NCBI RefSeq assembly: GCF_032854445.1 | Contig: NC_088299.1 | Location: 10,969,608 to 11,033,607 of the forward strand | From: Liolophura sinensis | Taxonomy: Eukaryota; Mollusca; Polyplacophora; Chitonida; Chitonidae | Length of the DNA stretch: 64,000 nt | Direction: 5' to 3' | Shown: positions 42,538 to 54,593 of the stretch, in pieces | Layout: each line of letters starts with the position of its first letter | Position numbering within the stretch: the stretch's first letter is position 1 | Position numbers and translations under genes: made by a program | The notes under the pieces: generated by a model | Databases searched by the model: none | Seen by the model: the letters and a program-made list of their open reading frames with translations, nothing else | Told to the model about the DNA's origin: nothing

Positions 42538-45500
42538 CTGTGAAACGAACAAACACTTTTTTCACCATAATGAAAAAGGTCATCGCTGGGTTAGTGGTAT
42601 ACAAAGTCTGCCCGGTTACTTAATACCATAATGCTGGCCGCCGTCGTATATGTGAAATATTTTTGAGTACGGCTTAAATAACCAATCAAATAAATAAAAT
42701 AAATATTGGTACACAAAGCGTGCATCTCACCACAGAAATCATTGAGGTTGTGTGTTCGAAACTAGCGTTCGCTGTTTAGGCGTTATGTCAGGAGGTTGGT
42801 CAGGTGCACCTGATTAAGCTCGTTCTGTGGTTTACCCCAGACATTCTGGCTTCCTCCATTCACAAACCTAACAGCCATCATATTAGTGAAAATTCTGCAG
42901 TACGACTTAAACAATCTATCAGTCAGTCTCACAACAGCAGAACGGCCTGTGACGGACAGGAATGTTTCGAGTTCGAACTCTTTTGTTGCTAAATGTTTAA
43001 CAAGTCCCTCTTTGATATCAGGCTTGTTAAAAATATTAGGCAGCTTTTGTTGTAATTAATTTACTTCTCACTTATCTATACGTTGGAACAGACATTTCCA
43101 TAACAGCCGTCAACCAATATGGACGTTCAAGGTCAATAATCGTAAGGCCCGCAATTCCCACAACGACGTTTAACACAAAAGAACAAAGAAGGTATATAAA
43201 GTACGGAATCATGTAAAGATAGAAAAAATGTTGGAAAAGGGCAAGGTATATTCCGTGCGAATGAATGAAATCAGAATTCAAATCACGCACCATGAAAGAA
43301 AATAAAATTGAAATTATCCCTAAAATGAGGCATTTATAACATCACCTCTTAACATTTAACATTAACATGTTAACATTTCTGACATGTAACGAGGTACGAT
43401 ACTATTTTTTCACCCTTTATCACCGATTATGAACACATGTTCAGAGGGGGCTGATGTTTTTTGAATTGTATATAATTATTTGTGATATTCTAAAATAATC
43501 GCAAAAATTCGATTGGATTTGGGCTGATCGATTTTCCCCCAATAATCTCCGGTGCAGTCCCTTTAATATTTCCGTTAATGATTTGTAGGATAGCCCAAAT
43601 GTGACCTCTAAATTAACGTTGGTGATGTTAAGGAAAATCACTAGAAAGTGGTCGCAGCTTTAAACATGTGACATACGATATCAGTTCACCCCTTTATTTA
43701 TATTCCATTTGTAGAAATGGCATTTATGAGAAAATCACATGTGTGATCAAACCCGTCCTGAAAGGGATAGGATAGGATTGACAACAAAAAAGGCATACAT
43801 ATGAAAAAATGTATACCATGCTTACTATTTCAAGCAGAAAGTATTAAAATTTTTGAATCTAAACGTAAACTTAAAAGATGTAAGTAATAATATGACGTAA
43901 GTATTAAGTATTTTTGTCAAATAACACCAAAGCGCAACCCTGTGTAGCAACTGTGTCTACGTACATACCGGTAATAATATGTGTATACTTCAATAATTTA
44001 TCATATATCTTCATCATATTGAATTAAATGGCCACGTTGGACATATGAACAGATTTATAATCGACAACTTCTATTCTGCCATGGTACAAGATTTGAATAC
44101 TGATTTCACCCAGTCACCTAGAGCATTTATGTGTCTTTCCAACATCATTGAAAACTGTTAACTTCTTGTCTTTGCATGGTTTCGTACTTCATTTTTCGTA
44201 CTTTGTTCGTTCTTTGGTGGTTTGTGTTAAACGTCTCTTTGGGACTTGAACTGAACGTCCTATTGGCCTGGAACGTCCATTTTGCTTAGCGACTTGACAT
44301 ACGAATGTCTGTTTCCAAGTATATATTTACTCACGAATATCTACATGTAGGTGATATGAAGTCAGAATTACTGCAACGTTAAAGGAAGCACGTTATGATG
44401 TACAATCTTTACAAACACATATCAGATCTTTCTGAACCTGTTATATATCGGGCCACATAATACAGTCAGCTTATTGATATTAGAGTGCACTCCCCGTGAT
44501 TGCATTAAAGAGGCCATCACCTGCAAACAGCAGCGCCAGTACTAGGAGAGCTACATGGGTGGCATGGTTAGGTGGGTCGTCGTCTCTCTTAAGGGTATTG
44601 ATTAGCAATATTAGCCATCCAGCACAACTGAAGATCCCCGCAGGAACCATGGACCATTTGGAACCGAACCTGTCGTTAAAGAAGCCCGCAGGTAGCAAAA
44701 TGTTGTGTCCAAGTATGGTGGCGGAAGCCAGAGAGGCAACTGGAAAATTGAAAATAAAAGTTTGATGGAAAACACAAGCATGCAAATCCACATCCCTCTC
44801 TCCAACTCCAAATTAATTTATTTACTAATTTCCCACTGTTTACTGTGGATTACTTGTCTAATACACCGCTGGTTAGTTTTATGTATAAAGGACAGGGAAA
44901 AGGGTCCTAAGGGAACCCTTGCAAGTCGCCAGGTTTTTGACCACCTTCTTGGTAGGCTTATAGGTGAAACGGTTATAGCTAGAAATGGTTGCTCTGGATT
45001 GCAAAGGAAACGGTTAACATGACATCGTCCACATTTTACGCTACCTAAAATGATTTGCTTATAATAGCCGAGTTTCGGGCGACAAAAAATAATTTGCTTA
45101 TAACAGCCGAGTTTCGGTCGACATAAAATGATTTGCTTATAACAGCTGAGTTTCGGTCGACATAAAATGATTTGCTTATAACAGCCGAGTTTCGGTCGAC
45201 ATAAAATGATTTGCTAATAACAGCCGAGTTTCGGTCGACATAAAATGATTTGCTAACAACGACTGATTTTCGGTCGACATAAAATAATTTGCTTATAACG
45301 GCCGAGTTTCGGTCAACATGAAATGATTTGCTAATGACAGCCGAGTTTCGGTCGACATTAAATGATTTGTGCATAACAGCCGAGTTTCGGTCGACATAAA
45401 ATTACCGTTATGGATAGCTTTATTAAAATTTAATCGCTGCATTTGTAGGTATGTCCAATTATCTTCTACGTTTATTGTATAAACATAAAATTTCAACCTT

Positions 45501-46440
45501 CGAATGGTCGTGGGTTTCCCTCGGATTCTGCCCAGTTTACTTTCACCATAATTCTGGCAACTGCCGTATATTTATTTATTTAATCGGTGTTTTACGCCGT
45601 ACTCAAGAATATTTCATTTATACAAAGGCGGCCAGCATAATGGTGGGAGGAAACCGGGCAGATTCCGGGGAAAACCACGACCGCAGGTTGCTAGCAGGCT
45701 TTCCCATGCACGGCCAGAAAGGAAGCTAGCGGAAGCTCACAGGGACCGCATTCGTGAGAGGCTCGTGCGTCGTTGCACCGCGCTGGCGCGCTAACCCTTT
45801 CGGCCACATAGGCTTTCCATCGTCCTATACGCGAAACATTCTTGAGCAGAGAGTAAAACATCAGTCAAATAAATGAATACATGGAATTCTTTTTATGTGT
45901 AGGCCTATATGTAATTCATTTGTACAAAAGTAGAAATATTTTGTTCATATGTTTAAATAAAATTTTACTTTATATATGTACAAAAGATTTGCACAGTATT
46001 TAATTATCAGTTTATTTGTATTTATTTCCTAACTTTGTTCTCAAGAGAATACCACTTATCTGACGGCCGTAGTGTTTATTTGTGTAGCCCAGAGAAAATC
46101 ACCGACCTTCACCAAGTGTGTGATAACACTCCTGACTTAAGGCTGCAGTGTTATTGGCGATGGTCACGACCTCATTGGTTTATCCGCCACACCGAGAGGA
46201 GCGCTTTATATCAATGAGCCAGCTAAGTTGAAGACCCCAATTATTACGACCAATCGGTGTCGTTTGTACTGACTTACAGTGGGAGAGGATGGTCAGCAAA
46301 TTACCTTCCACTTGATTTAGATGGAACATGTCCTTGAGAGCCTTTGAGAAGAGACTGAAGGACAGGGTGATACCACTGACAGCGGCAACCAGAGCGCAGC
46401 CAGAGAGGAATAGCCCCCCACGAAAGTTACTCCACATCAT
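41475..46440 (-). CDS. nodulin-like MFS transporter, left copy, frameshifted
   Basis: Minus-strand exons: 46440-46305, 44739-44521, 42537-41475; GT-AG and phase 1 at both junctions. The protein would be about 471 residues if two extra bases in exon 3 are discounted. Early transmembrane segments are followed by GFFNDRFGSKW, the MFS motif A (G-x3-D-R-x-G-x-K) of the TM2-TM3 loop. A long acidic cytosolic loop sits mid-protein (SGKNDGEEG...NESTKEFNEEADK). The C-terminal half has FPPILIINIFGLANFGRNVG, typical of nodulin-like/Mch1-type MFS proteins, then a last TM and RKVDSRL. The substrate is unknown. Frame shifts by +1 near 41870-41905 and again near 41779. The gene is therefore either a pseudogene or affected by sequencing errors. 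An upstream exon is possible, since a good acceptor (TATTGTCTTCAG) precedes the ATG. Exons 1-2 lie inside the palindrome, exon 3 outside. Confidence 0.75.
42618..42705 (+). repeat. SINE family A 3' fragment
   Basis: TACCATAATGCTGGCCGCCG through GAGTACGGCTTAAATAACCA and an AATAAATAAAATAAAT tail. In intron 2 of the left MFS gene. Confidence 0.85.
42730..42935 (+). repeat. SINE family B copy, diverged
   Basis: Box B-like GTGTTCGAAACTAGC, then GGTTTACCCCAGACATTCTG, GCTTCCTCCATTCACAAACC and GCAGTACGACTTAAACAATC. Confidence 0.5.
44521..44739 (-). CDS. left MFS exon 2
   Basis: 219 nt between acceptor CAATTTTCCAG and donor GCAG|GTGATG. It encodes VASLASATILGHNILLPAG, the motif A loop and TM3-TM4 (GIFSCAGWLILLINTL; HVALLVLALLFAG). 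It differs from its right-arm partner at five bases, all synonymous. Confidence 0.88.
45041..45405. repeat. 39-bp minisatellite, about 9 copies (left arm only)
   Basis: The unit is ATAAAATGATTTGCTTATAA then CAGCCGAGTTTCGGTCGAC. The minus strand reads as a 13-residue repeat (SFYVDRNSAVISK). The matching place in the right arm, about 62390-62440, holds a single unit. Confidence 0.93.
45500..45880. repeat. SINE A inserted in SINE A (left arm)
   Basis: Plus-strand family A parts at 45500-45567 and 45818-45880 flank a minus-strand family A element at 45569-45816. The same nested pair is present inverted at about 61895-62280, so both insertions predate the arm duplication. Confidence 0.85.
46305..46440 (-). 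CDS. left MFS exon 1 (first recognisable coding exon)
   Basis: ATGATG at 46440, donor GGAAG|GTAATT, 136 nt. It encodes MMWSNFRGGLFLSGCALVAA and a first transmembrane segment ending SLFSKALKDMFHLNQVE. The frame is open upstream to the acceptor, so the ATG may be internal. The right-arm copy differs by one residue (Phe11 to Ser). Confidence 0.82.
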
Positions 46441-46856
46441 GTCGTCAACATCTGCCTGAAGACAATAAAAAATGATCAGACGAAAAGTTCAAATTGGGTT
46501 GACTTAAATTCTAAAATGTGCCTAAGGGATCATATTCAGATATGTTCTTTAAGTCATTTTTGTCGTAGCTGTTATCTGACGTGCGGATCACTCGTCAGAA
46601 TGGCCGAAGGCTAGATGATAACCAAAAAGAGGCTAATGACTTAAGTACGTGTTAATTGACGAGAATCTAACTACGCACCACAAGAATATACATAGAGAAG
46701 ATATTCTAAGCCCTATGACAATCTTCATACAGTGTTTTCCCCTAATTAAAGAAAGAAAACAAGAGAAAAGTAAGAGCAAGTGTACAGATTTTTGTCCAGT
46801 TAATCTTGTCACAGTTTTTCTAATTTACGCATCTCAACAGTGCCGAAACCATGTTT

Positions 46857-46982
46857 TATTTATTATTTTACTGGAGTTAGACGCCATAGTCAAGAATATT
46901 TCATTTGTACGACGGCGGCCAGCATTATGGTAGGAGGAAACCGGCCAGAGCCCGGGGGAAACCCACGACCATCCGCAGGTTT
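46857..46982 (-). repeat. SINE family A fragment (left arm only)
   Basis: GTTAGACGCCATAGTCAAGA through GGAGGAAACCGGCCAGAGCC to CGACCATCCGCAGG. It is absent from the corresponding right-arm position near 59545, so it inserted after duplication or was lost there. Confidence 0.75.
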
Positions 46983-46989
46983 CCATTTT

Positions 46990-49500
46990 TTATCTTTGTC
47001 TATTAAGTATCTTGTTATTCACAGTGGTGTTACTCATCTAATGAATACGATTTTCCCTTCATGTGTAACATTTTAGCTATTACTTAACTAGTTCGACTAG
47101 TCGAGTGAAAATAGAACAAACAATATTTTACAAGCCGCGTTCGTACGGTGCTTTACAAATTATATGACAGAACACCTTGTGTCGAACTCTAGCCATTTTC
47201 GACTTAGGCCAGCGTTTATACGGCGCAATTAACAAACTGTATTTTATAAGATTTTTACTGCATATAAAAATGAAAGGTATCGATTTTGTTGAATTTTTGC
47301 ACGATAAATCGCAACATAGGAGTGAGTGAGTGAGTGCTTGGGGTTAACGTCGTACATAACAGTTTTTCAGTCATATGACAACGAACGCAACATAGGACAT
47401 CGGACTAGGCTGCATTCATGTATTATTTAAGTTTCTACATTCTGGTCGAGCAATAAATTGTGTATTTTCTTCTAAACATTTTAATTCAAATTTAGGATTA
47501 ACACTTTCCTACGCAAATTATCTTTTTCCTTAAAGCAGCGAATAATAGAATTTAATCAATAGATATAAGAAAAAAAGACTTACATGACAGAGAGTAAAAC
47601 CAGAGCATGCAGTGTAATAACTGGCAAATACATGTCACACATAACATCCTCTTGTCAATTTACCTCAGTAAAGGTTTTATTCTAGCTGTTCATGTAAATG
47701 TTTAAATAATAACAAATCACATGCCGCCTAGCTCTATGGCTTAAGCAGATTTACGTAAAAAAAATTCAGTGATGTTACTTGCAATTTATTGGATGTCACT
47801 GGTCTAGAATTACTCAAAATCCTAGTTGTTATCGCAGTTAACTTACAGTAACATTGATATGTAGAACCAGGCAGTACTCACGCAGTCGACATCTTCTCTG
47901 TAAAGGCATAGTCTAAACTGTGAGGTCACCTAGGTAAGAATTCCGGTAAATACTGAGAGGTTCTGAGGCCTTCACCTCACTGAACGTGTGCACTTTTAAC
48001 ACTATCTCTGTCATCTCTGTATCATTGTAACCCGCCGAAAACATATTTCAGATATATTAACAAATATGATTTGTTTCATGAACGTTTTTTGTATCATTTG
48101 GCGGCTTTTGGCCCCATTTTGACTGAAGTCAAAAAAAAAAGTAAAAATACTAATGTGAGAATATGTAACCAGTTATGTGTGACTGTCGACATACTTTAAT
48201 GTTTATGCTGTGGTAACCACTTTGATTCAACTTTAACGTCTCCTACCGTTTTTCTAGCGACACTATATATATATATTTTTTTTGACTTCAATCAAATTAT
48301 TCATGCAATGTTATCCACTGAAGCATTGCAGCGTGGCCCAACGGAAAAAACCCTGATATGTAGCTCAGACACAAAAAACAGATGAGAGCACTGGTGAGTG
48401 CACACGTGTGACTGTGAGAATAACTGGGAACATGTCGAGTAATTGCTCAAAAGAAAGATACAGAAGAAAATGTTCGGGATATTTGACATTATTGTTTATT
48501 CAGTTGAAACTCGGGTACAACATAATAACCTTAATATTCATGACTAATTTAGCTATTACTTAATAGCTGTAAAAGTGAAATTATAGGGATAGCCTGCACC
48601 CCAGAAGAACGTTTCTTCGAATTACATGTAACTGACGTCAACAAGTGTATACAGGTTAAAACACAGGCTAGTCGCTCCAGATATTCGGAACATTTGTGTC
48701 AGAATCGAATTTTCATTCTGGCTCCGTGATAACAAATAAACAAATCTTGAACAAATGTAACATTAGTTAGTGATTAGTGATTATGATGGGAGTTGAATTC
48801 TATTAAAATTTATTTTATCTGAAAAGTATGGCATTACTTTTTGGCATTTATTTGGAACTCTGTTTTCTATATTAGATTCTAGATATGCAGGCTACATATT
48901 GCCGATGGGCCGAGGCCTATATTGCACGCTGTCATGTCACTAGATTTAAGATAGGATGGACTAGCACCAGCGGTAGGAATGAAAACCTGTCACGCAAGTT
49001 AACGCAGAAATTGTGTCATTGGCAACACACGGAAATCGTTTAAAAGGGCACGCGTTCTAAGGAAAGTCATTCTGTTCCTCCACTGATTGGAAACCCTGTG
49101 TTGTTTAGTATTTCCAGACTATCATGAGAACCAACTAAGAACTAAGAACAGACATAACAAGTGTCATAACACATCTATAACACTGTCATTGCAGCTCTGG
49201 TTTTACGCTCTGCGCTGTTTTCTTTTATAATGTTGGTAGACTTAGCATCCCCGCGACCTGGTCCATTGCAATGATTAAGGGGTTTGTATATTAAATGTCA
49301 CGACAATACAGCATGTTGAGTAATCCTGCACTACTGACGTCTAATATATACTTGCAGCTAACATCACTACATTTTTTTTTGCCCAATATGGCTAGCAGAC
49401 GTGTATTTTAAGCATTTACATGAACAATCAGAATAAAACCCTGACTGAGGTAAACTGGAAAGAGGCTGGATTAAAAATAAATAAGGCAATAAACATTAAA
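46990..49500. other. left arm, gene-free stretch
   Basis: Pairs with about 56590-59570. It holds a family C/D SINE tail (47322-47392) and a dispersed repeat near 47660-47840, and no exon in either arm. A short AT run near 48264-48276 corresponds to the long (AT)n of the right arm. Confidence 0.55.
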
Positions 49501-49529
49501 TAAAGGAATAGATACTCTAAAACTTGGAT

Positions 49530-49862
49530 GGGTGAGTGAATGCTTACGGTTTAACGTCGTACGTAGTAATTTTTCAGTCATATGGCGACGAAGGAGTCGT
49601 TAGACAGCATGTGAGTGTAATGTACCTCCTTGATGCAGGATGGATTTCCAACGATCTTTTATTTAGTGCTGCTTCAGTGAGACGACTTACCGAAGGCAAG
49701 TAAGCCGCCCCACTCGAGTCATTATACTTATACGGGTCTAGAAGTCGTTATCACTATCCCCTTCATGCTGAACGCCAAGGGAGGAAGCTACAACTTACTC
49801 TTTTCGGGTTTTAGGTGTGAGCCGACCCAGGATATATCCTGGATCAACCGCCCCCAAAGCCA
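49530..49862 (-). repeat. SINE family C (left arm)
   Basis: The minus strand reads from a GATCCAGGATATATCCTGGG head-side inverted motif, through TTCAGCATGAAGGGGATAGT and CTTGCCTTCGGTAAGTCGTC, to ATATGACTGAAAAATTACTA and TTAAACCGTAAGCATTCACT. Its partner is at 56024-56342. Confidence 0.85.
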
Positions 49863-50039
49863 CTAAACTTTTTTGGAAAGTATAAACCCATGAATCTGAA
49901 TGTATACACAAAACAAGTGAATTTGAATACAAACAATGAAGAGGTGAACTTGAATATGTACAATGGGCACGTGAATTTGAATACATTTCTTTAAGCAAGT
50001 AATCTTGAATATATACACAAAAAACCGTTTGGACAACTG

Positions 50040-50072
50040 GCACAACTGGCACAACTGGCACAACTGGCATAT
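50040..50072. repeat. (CAACTGGCA)n short repeat (left arm only)
   Basis: Four to five CAACTGGCA nonamers. The right arm has one diverged copy (GCCAGTTAT complement, near 54215). Confidence 0.85.
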
Positions 50073-50099
50073 ACATGTAGCTTAAAACACAGCTATAAT

Positions 50100-50380
50100 A
50101 TGTACATTGGCCTCAAAGAGTGTAAGTGTATGGCCAGTGTGCTAGTGCAGCGCAATGAATCAGGGGACTGTCACCAGTGTGGTCTCTGTGAGTTGAAGTC
50201 CAGCTCATGCTGGCTTCCTCTCCAGCCGTACGTGGGAAGGTCTTCAAGCAACCTGCGAATTATCGTGGGTTTTCAACGAGCTCTATATCCGGTTTCTTCC
50301 CACCATAATGCTGGCCGCCTTCTGATGAGGGAATTATTCTCGAGTACGGCGTAACACACCAATCAGAAACATAAATAAAA
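50100..50380 (+). repeat. SINE family A (left arm)
   Basis: GTGTGCTAGTGCAGCGCAAT, CTGTGAGTTGAAGTCCAGCT, CATAATGCTGGCCGCC and GAGTACGGCGTAACACACCA. Its inverted partner is at 53905-54175. Confidence 0.88.
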
Positions 50381-51645
50381 TATATTTTAGATTGACTTTT
50401 ATCTAAAACTTTACTGCATCAAACCGTGAGTAGAATATCGCTTCGTCCTTGCACTCGTCCGAATCCCACCGTCAGCTCATACGCAAGACTTTCGACTCTT
50501 TGCATCACACATGTTGATAAATCATGAAAACTGGCCACAAGAATCGCTTCGTGTTTAAAGGCATCTTGATATCGTTGTATATACCCATTAGTTAATTGCA
50601 AGAGGCGTTCTGTCTAAGTGCTTTGTCAAGAGCTATACTAGATAATCAATGGCTTGATGCCTTGACGTAAAAGGCGCTTCACGCTTCATTGACCCGATGA
50701 GGGATGCCGCAGGGTTTACATTTATCTCGACCACAAGACACATTACAACTGGAATTTTAATTTGTACTTTATATAACTTAAATTACTTATTAGATCCAGA
50801 TGTTGCTTTTAAAACGGTTTTGTTTTTAACCTAAAGTCAGTCAACAATTATATAAATCCTTGGGATATTAAACTAGATAGATTTTTAAAAAGAATATACC
50901 CGTACACTCATGTATATGCATCGCACGTGAAGAATGATCATATCCGATTTTATATTTCAGCTTCATGCACTAACTACACCTATTTTGACATAACCAATAA
51001 AGCTCAGCCACAAGAAAGAGAGAGAGAAAATTTCCAGAAAAATACATGCGCCAGCACACCAGTACATACTGCATACAGGTACATACAGGAAATAACAAAC
51101 ACACAAATACACACACAACACGATAAAATACATGTAGATGCATGTACTCTCTTCTGTAGTACATATATATGAACTCAAAACACCCTGCTCATTATGTAAT
51201 ACCTATATATTCTAAAACCCCAGCTGACTAGATTCCGTAATTAGATAGATGGCTGTTTTTCGACAGGAATGTTTTCAAACATTATTAATCTTAGAAACAA
51301 TGCCGGCAAATCAAGGTGAGAGTCAAAAGTTTTTACCGAATATTTACAGCAAAGATTTGTACATAAACTAGTCTTGGAACTGAAAATTCGATACAAACAT
51401 AGAAAGCATGATTATACAAATACAGTAAAGTCTAAAATATCGCCAGAACCCACATTCCTCTTAATTTTGTTGTACACAGGACCCTTTTCCTGTCAGTGCT
51501 TTTTTTTGGAACAAGTACTTGATCTGAAATAGTTAATAATGGTTGTTTTAAGGAGTCGTGTCAAGGATAAAACACAAAGACTGCCATTTTACTTACGTCA
51601 GTGTTACACTTGTGTAAATGTATCAACAAAGTGGAGCCGTTAAGG

Positions 51646-52162
51646 ACTGATTAATTAGGGTTCTGAGATAACTCAGCTAAATAAATTACAGATTGGTGCG
51701 TCGTTTTGTCTAAACCACGATACCTGCGGCCAAATGAATGGCTGATTATCTCGGGGACTCATTTAGTTAACCGGAGCCCGAGATAGTCATTTTTTTTTCA
51801 TGCTCTGAATTCCTTAAACCATTATAAATTACATAAAACACAAAAGACTTCTGGCGATCTCAGGATTCAGAACCCTAATTAATATATGTAATACTACAAC
51901 CTGAAGAAGCTAGTCTCTTAATAATACTACAACCTGAAGAAGCTAGTCTCTTACAGGGTCACATGCGCATCCCGTTGCACACTTCATCGGTTTAATACAT
52001 ATTTTGTCGAATTAATGTGGCATACTGTCTTTAAGCCACAAGATGGAGGACAAAGACATAAGCCAAAGCGTATACATTCGCCGACGTGGGTGTTTTGACA
52101 GCTTGCCATGCAATTTGGGTAATTTACCAGATCGAGTCGGTTAAACAAACTCAGTAATCTAT
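51646..52162. repeat. palindrome spacer with nested repeats
   Basis: About 517 bp without a partner in the arms. It holds its own inverted repeat (TTAATTAGGGTTCTGA near 51651 against TCAGAACCCTAATTAA near 51867), a hairpin built on ATTATCTCGGG / CCCGAGATAGT at about 51743-51790, and a 33-bp direct duplication (TAATACTACAACCTGAAGAA onward) at 51889-51920 and 51922-51953. Confidence 0.75.
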
Positions 52163-52264
52163 CTTAACGGCTCCACTTTGTTGATACATTTACACAAGTG
52201 TAGCACTGACGTAAGTAAAATGGCAGTCTTTGTGTTTTATCCTGGACATAACTCCTTAAAGCAG

Positions 52265-52775
52265 CCATTATACAAGCTTCAGTAGTTTTGCCTGCAGAAA
52301 CAATTGCATCCTTAAATATTCATATCACCGCAATATTATTCAATGTGCCTGGAAGCTGGGTTTCTGAGGTTCAAAATAATGAAGAAAGGTACTTTACCTG
52401 GTTTCTGAGATTAAAAATGTCACATGTTTTCTATGAAACACCAGTATTTTGGAGAAAACGGTGGAAATGATTTATTGAAAACGTCAATGTTATGAAAAGG
52501 GCGCCAGCCTATATTTTAACAAAAACGTATGTGTGTAAGATCCCACCATATACATGTAACGCGCTTATGGATAAGGCGTCCGTGTTCAAATAAAAGCAGG
52601 ATGGCGTTTGCACATTAAGGTGTGTGTGTTTATAAATACATGTCATGCATCGTTAATATTTGCAGTGTAACTAACCATTTGACAACAGACCTGGACACCC
52701 GTCCAAATGGAAGCTGATGTGCCTTTTATCAGTAGATTACAACTCAGATGTGTTTTTAATTTATGTTACAGGGTG
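52265..52775. other. right-arm-specific insertion, unidentified
   Basis: About 510 bp between CTCCTTAAAGCAGCC and ATTTCAGATCAAGTACTTG, absent at the matching left position near 51520-51550. No terminal repeats, target duplication or coding motif was recognised. Confidence 0.55.
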
Positions 52776-53900
52776 CTTATATTTCAGATCAAGTACTTGT
52801 TCCAAATAAAAAGCACTGACAGGAAAAGGGTCCTGTGTACAACAAAATTAAGAGGAATGTGGGTTCTGGCGATATTTTAGACTTTACTGTATTTGTATAA
52901 TCATTCTTTCTGTGTTTGTATCGAATTTTTAGTTCCAAGACTAGTTTATGTACAAATCTTTACTGTAAATATTCGGTAAAAACTTTTGACGCTAATCTTG
53001 ATTTGCCGGCATTGTTTCTAAGATTAATAATGTTTGAAAACATTCCTGTCGAAAAACAGCCATCTATCTAATTACGGAATCTAGTCAGCTGGGGTTTTAG
53101 AATATATAGGTATTACATAATGAGCAGGGGTGTTTTGAGTTCATATATATGTACTACAGAAGAGAGTACATGCATCTACATGTATTTTATTGTTTTGTGT
53201 GTGTATTTGTGTGTTTGTTATTTCCTGTATGTACCTGTATGCAGTATGTACTGGTGTGCTGGCACATGTATTTTTGTGGAAATTTTTTCTCTCTCCTGTG
53301 GCTGAGCTTTATTGGTTATGTCAAAATAGGTGTAGTTAGTGCATGAAGCTGAAATATAAAATCGGATATGATCATTCTTCACGTGCGATGCATATACATG
53401 AGTGTACGGGTATATATTTTTTAAAAATCTATCTAGTTTAATATCCCAAGGATTTATATAATTGTTGACTGACTTTAGGTTAAAAACAAAACCGTTTTAA
53501 AAGCAACATCTGGATCCAAAAAGTAATTTAAGTTATATAAAGTACAAATTAAATTTTCAACTATAATGTGACCCCCCCCCCCCCCAGCGCGTCCACCGTC
53601 ATCGGGACAATGCTGCGTGAAGCGTCTTTTATGTGAAGGCATTATCACGTGAAGCTGTTGACAAAACACTTAGACAGAACGCCTTTCGCAATTAACTAAT
53701 GAGTATACACAACGATATCAAGATGCCTTTAAACACGAAGCGATTCTTGTGACCAGTTTTCATGATTTATCAACACGTGTGATGCAAAGAGTCGAAAGTC
53801 TTGCGTATGAGCTGACGGTGGGATTCGGACGAATGCATGGAGGCAGCGGGATTCTACTCACGGTTTGTTGCAGTAAAGTTTTAGATAAAAGTCAATTTAA
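52776..53900. other. right arm, gene-free stretch
   Basis: Pairs with about 50390-51525. It includes a C homopolymer at 53573-53585 not present in the left arm. The VCVCV-type frames in both arms come from GT-rich sequence. Confidence 0.5.
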
Positions 53901-53904
53901 AATA

Positions 53905-54175
53905 TATTTTATTTATTAATTTGATTGGTATTTTACGCCGTACCCAGGAATATTTCACTCAATACAAGGTGGCCAGCATTATGGTGAGAAAAATCCGGAT
54001 ATAGAGCTCGTTGGAAACCCACGATAATTCACAGGTTGCTTAAAGACCTTCCCACGTACGGCTGGAGAGGAAACCAGCATGACCTGAACTTCAACTCACA
54101 GAGACCGCATTGGTGTGAGGCTGCTGCATCATTGCGCTGCACTAGTACACTAACCATACACTTATAGGCTTTGAG
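53905..54175 (-). repeat. SINE family A (right arm)
   Basis: Inverted partner of 50100-50380, with TTATTTATTAATTTGATTGG tail and CACTAGTACACTAACCATAC head. It predates the duplication. Confidence 0.88.
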
Positions 54176-54312
54176 GACAATGAACATGTAATAGCTGTTA
54201 AAATCTACATGTATATGCCAGTTATACGAGAAAAGTTTGTCCAAACGTGTTTTGTGTATATATATTCAAGTTTACTTGCACACAGAAATGTATTCAAGTT
54301 CACGTGCTCATT

Positions 54313-54543
54313 GTGGGGCCTCCGTGGCTCAGTTGGTTAGCACGCTAGCGCAGCGTAATGGCCCAGGAGTCTCTCATCAACGCGGTCGCTGTGAGTTCAA
54401 GTCCAGCTCATGCTGGCTTCCTCTCCGGCGGTACGTGGGAAGGTCTGACAGCAACCTGCGAATGGTCGTGGGTTTCCCCCAGTTTCCATCCACCGTAATG
54501 CTGGCCGAAATATTCTTGAGTACGGCTTAAAACACCAGTCAAA

Positions 54544-54578
<35 letters not shown>
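54313..54578 (+). repeat. SINE family A, full length, young (right arm only)
   Basis: GGCCTCCGTGGCTCAGTTGG (box A) through CTGTGAGTTCAAGTCCAGCT (box B) to a perfect (AATA)n tail. The flanking 13-mers CACGTGCTCATTG and CACATGCTCATTG are its target duplication. The left arm has a single uninterrupted copy of this site. Confidence 0.92.
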
Positions 54579-54593
54579 CACATGCTCATTGTA

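Larger units (their letters stand above)
44028..51645. repeat. left arm of the large palindrome
   Basis: Inverted relative to 52163-63387. Anchor pairs: 51581-51645 with 52163-52226; 50927-50960 with 53350-53383; 49530-49862 with 56024-56342; 46305-46440 with 61342-61477; 44521-44739 with 62696-62914; 44028-44100 with 63310-63387. Homology is lost to the left of about 44028. Repeats specific to this arm are listed separately. Confidence 0.92.

Noticed and set aside
45045-45374. SFYVDRNSAVISK repeat protein
   Set aside because: It is an artefact of the 39-bp minisatellite. The right arm has one unit and no frame.
50927-51178. Small secreted cysteine-rich peptide (YLCVCYFLYVPVC-like) conserved in both arms
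   Set aside because: It is conserved only because the arms are duplicates. It is GT/AC-rich low complexity and the frame is interrupted differently in each arm.
54345-54400. Free-standing tRNA gene at box A/box B motifs
   Set aside because: The motifs belong to SINE family A with its body, tail and target duplication. The other tRNA-like hits are also SINE heads.
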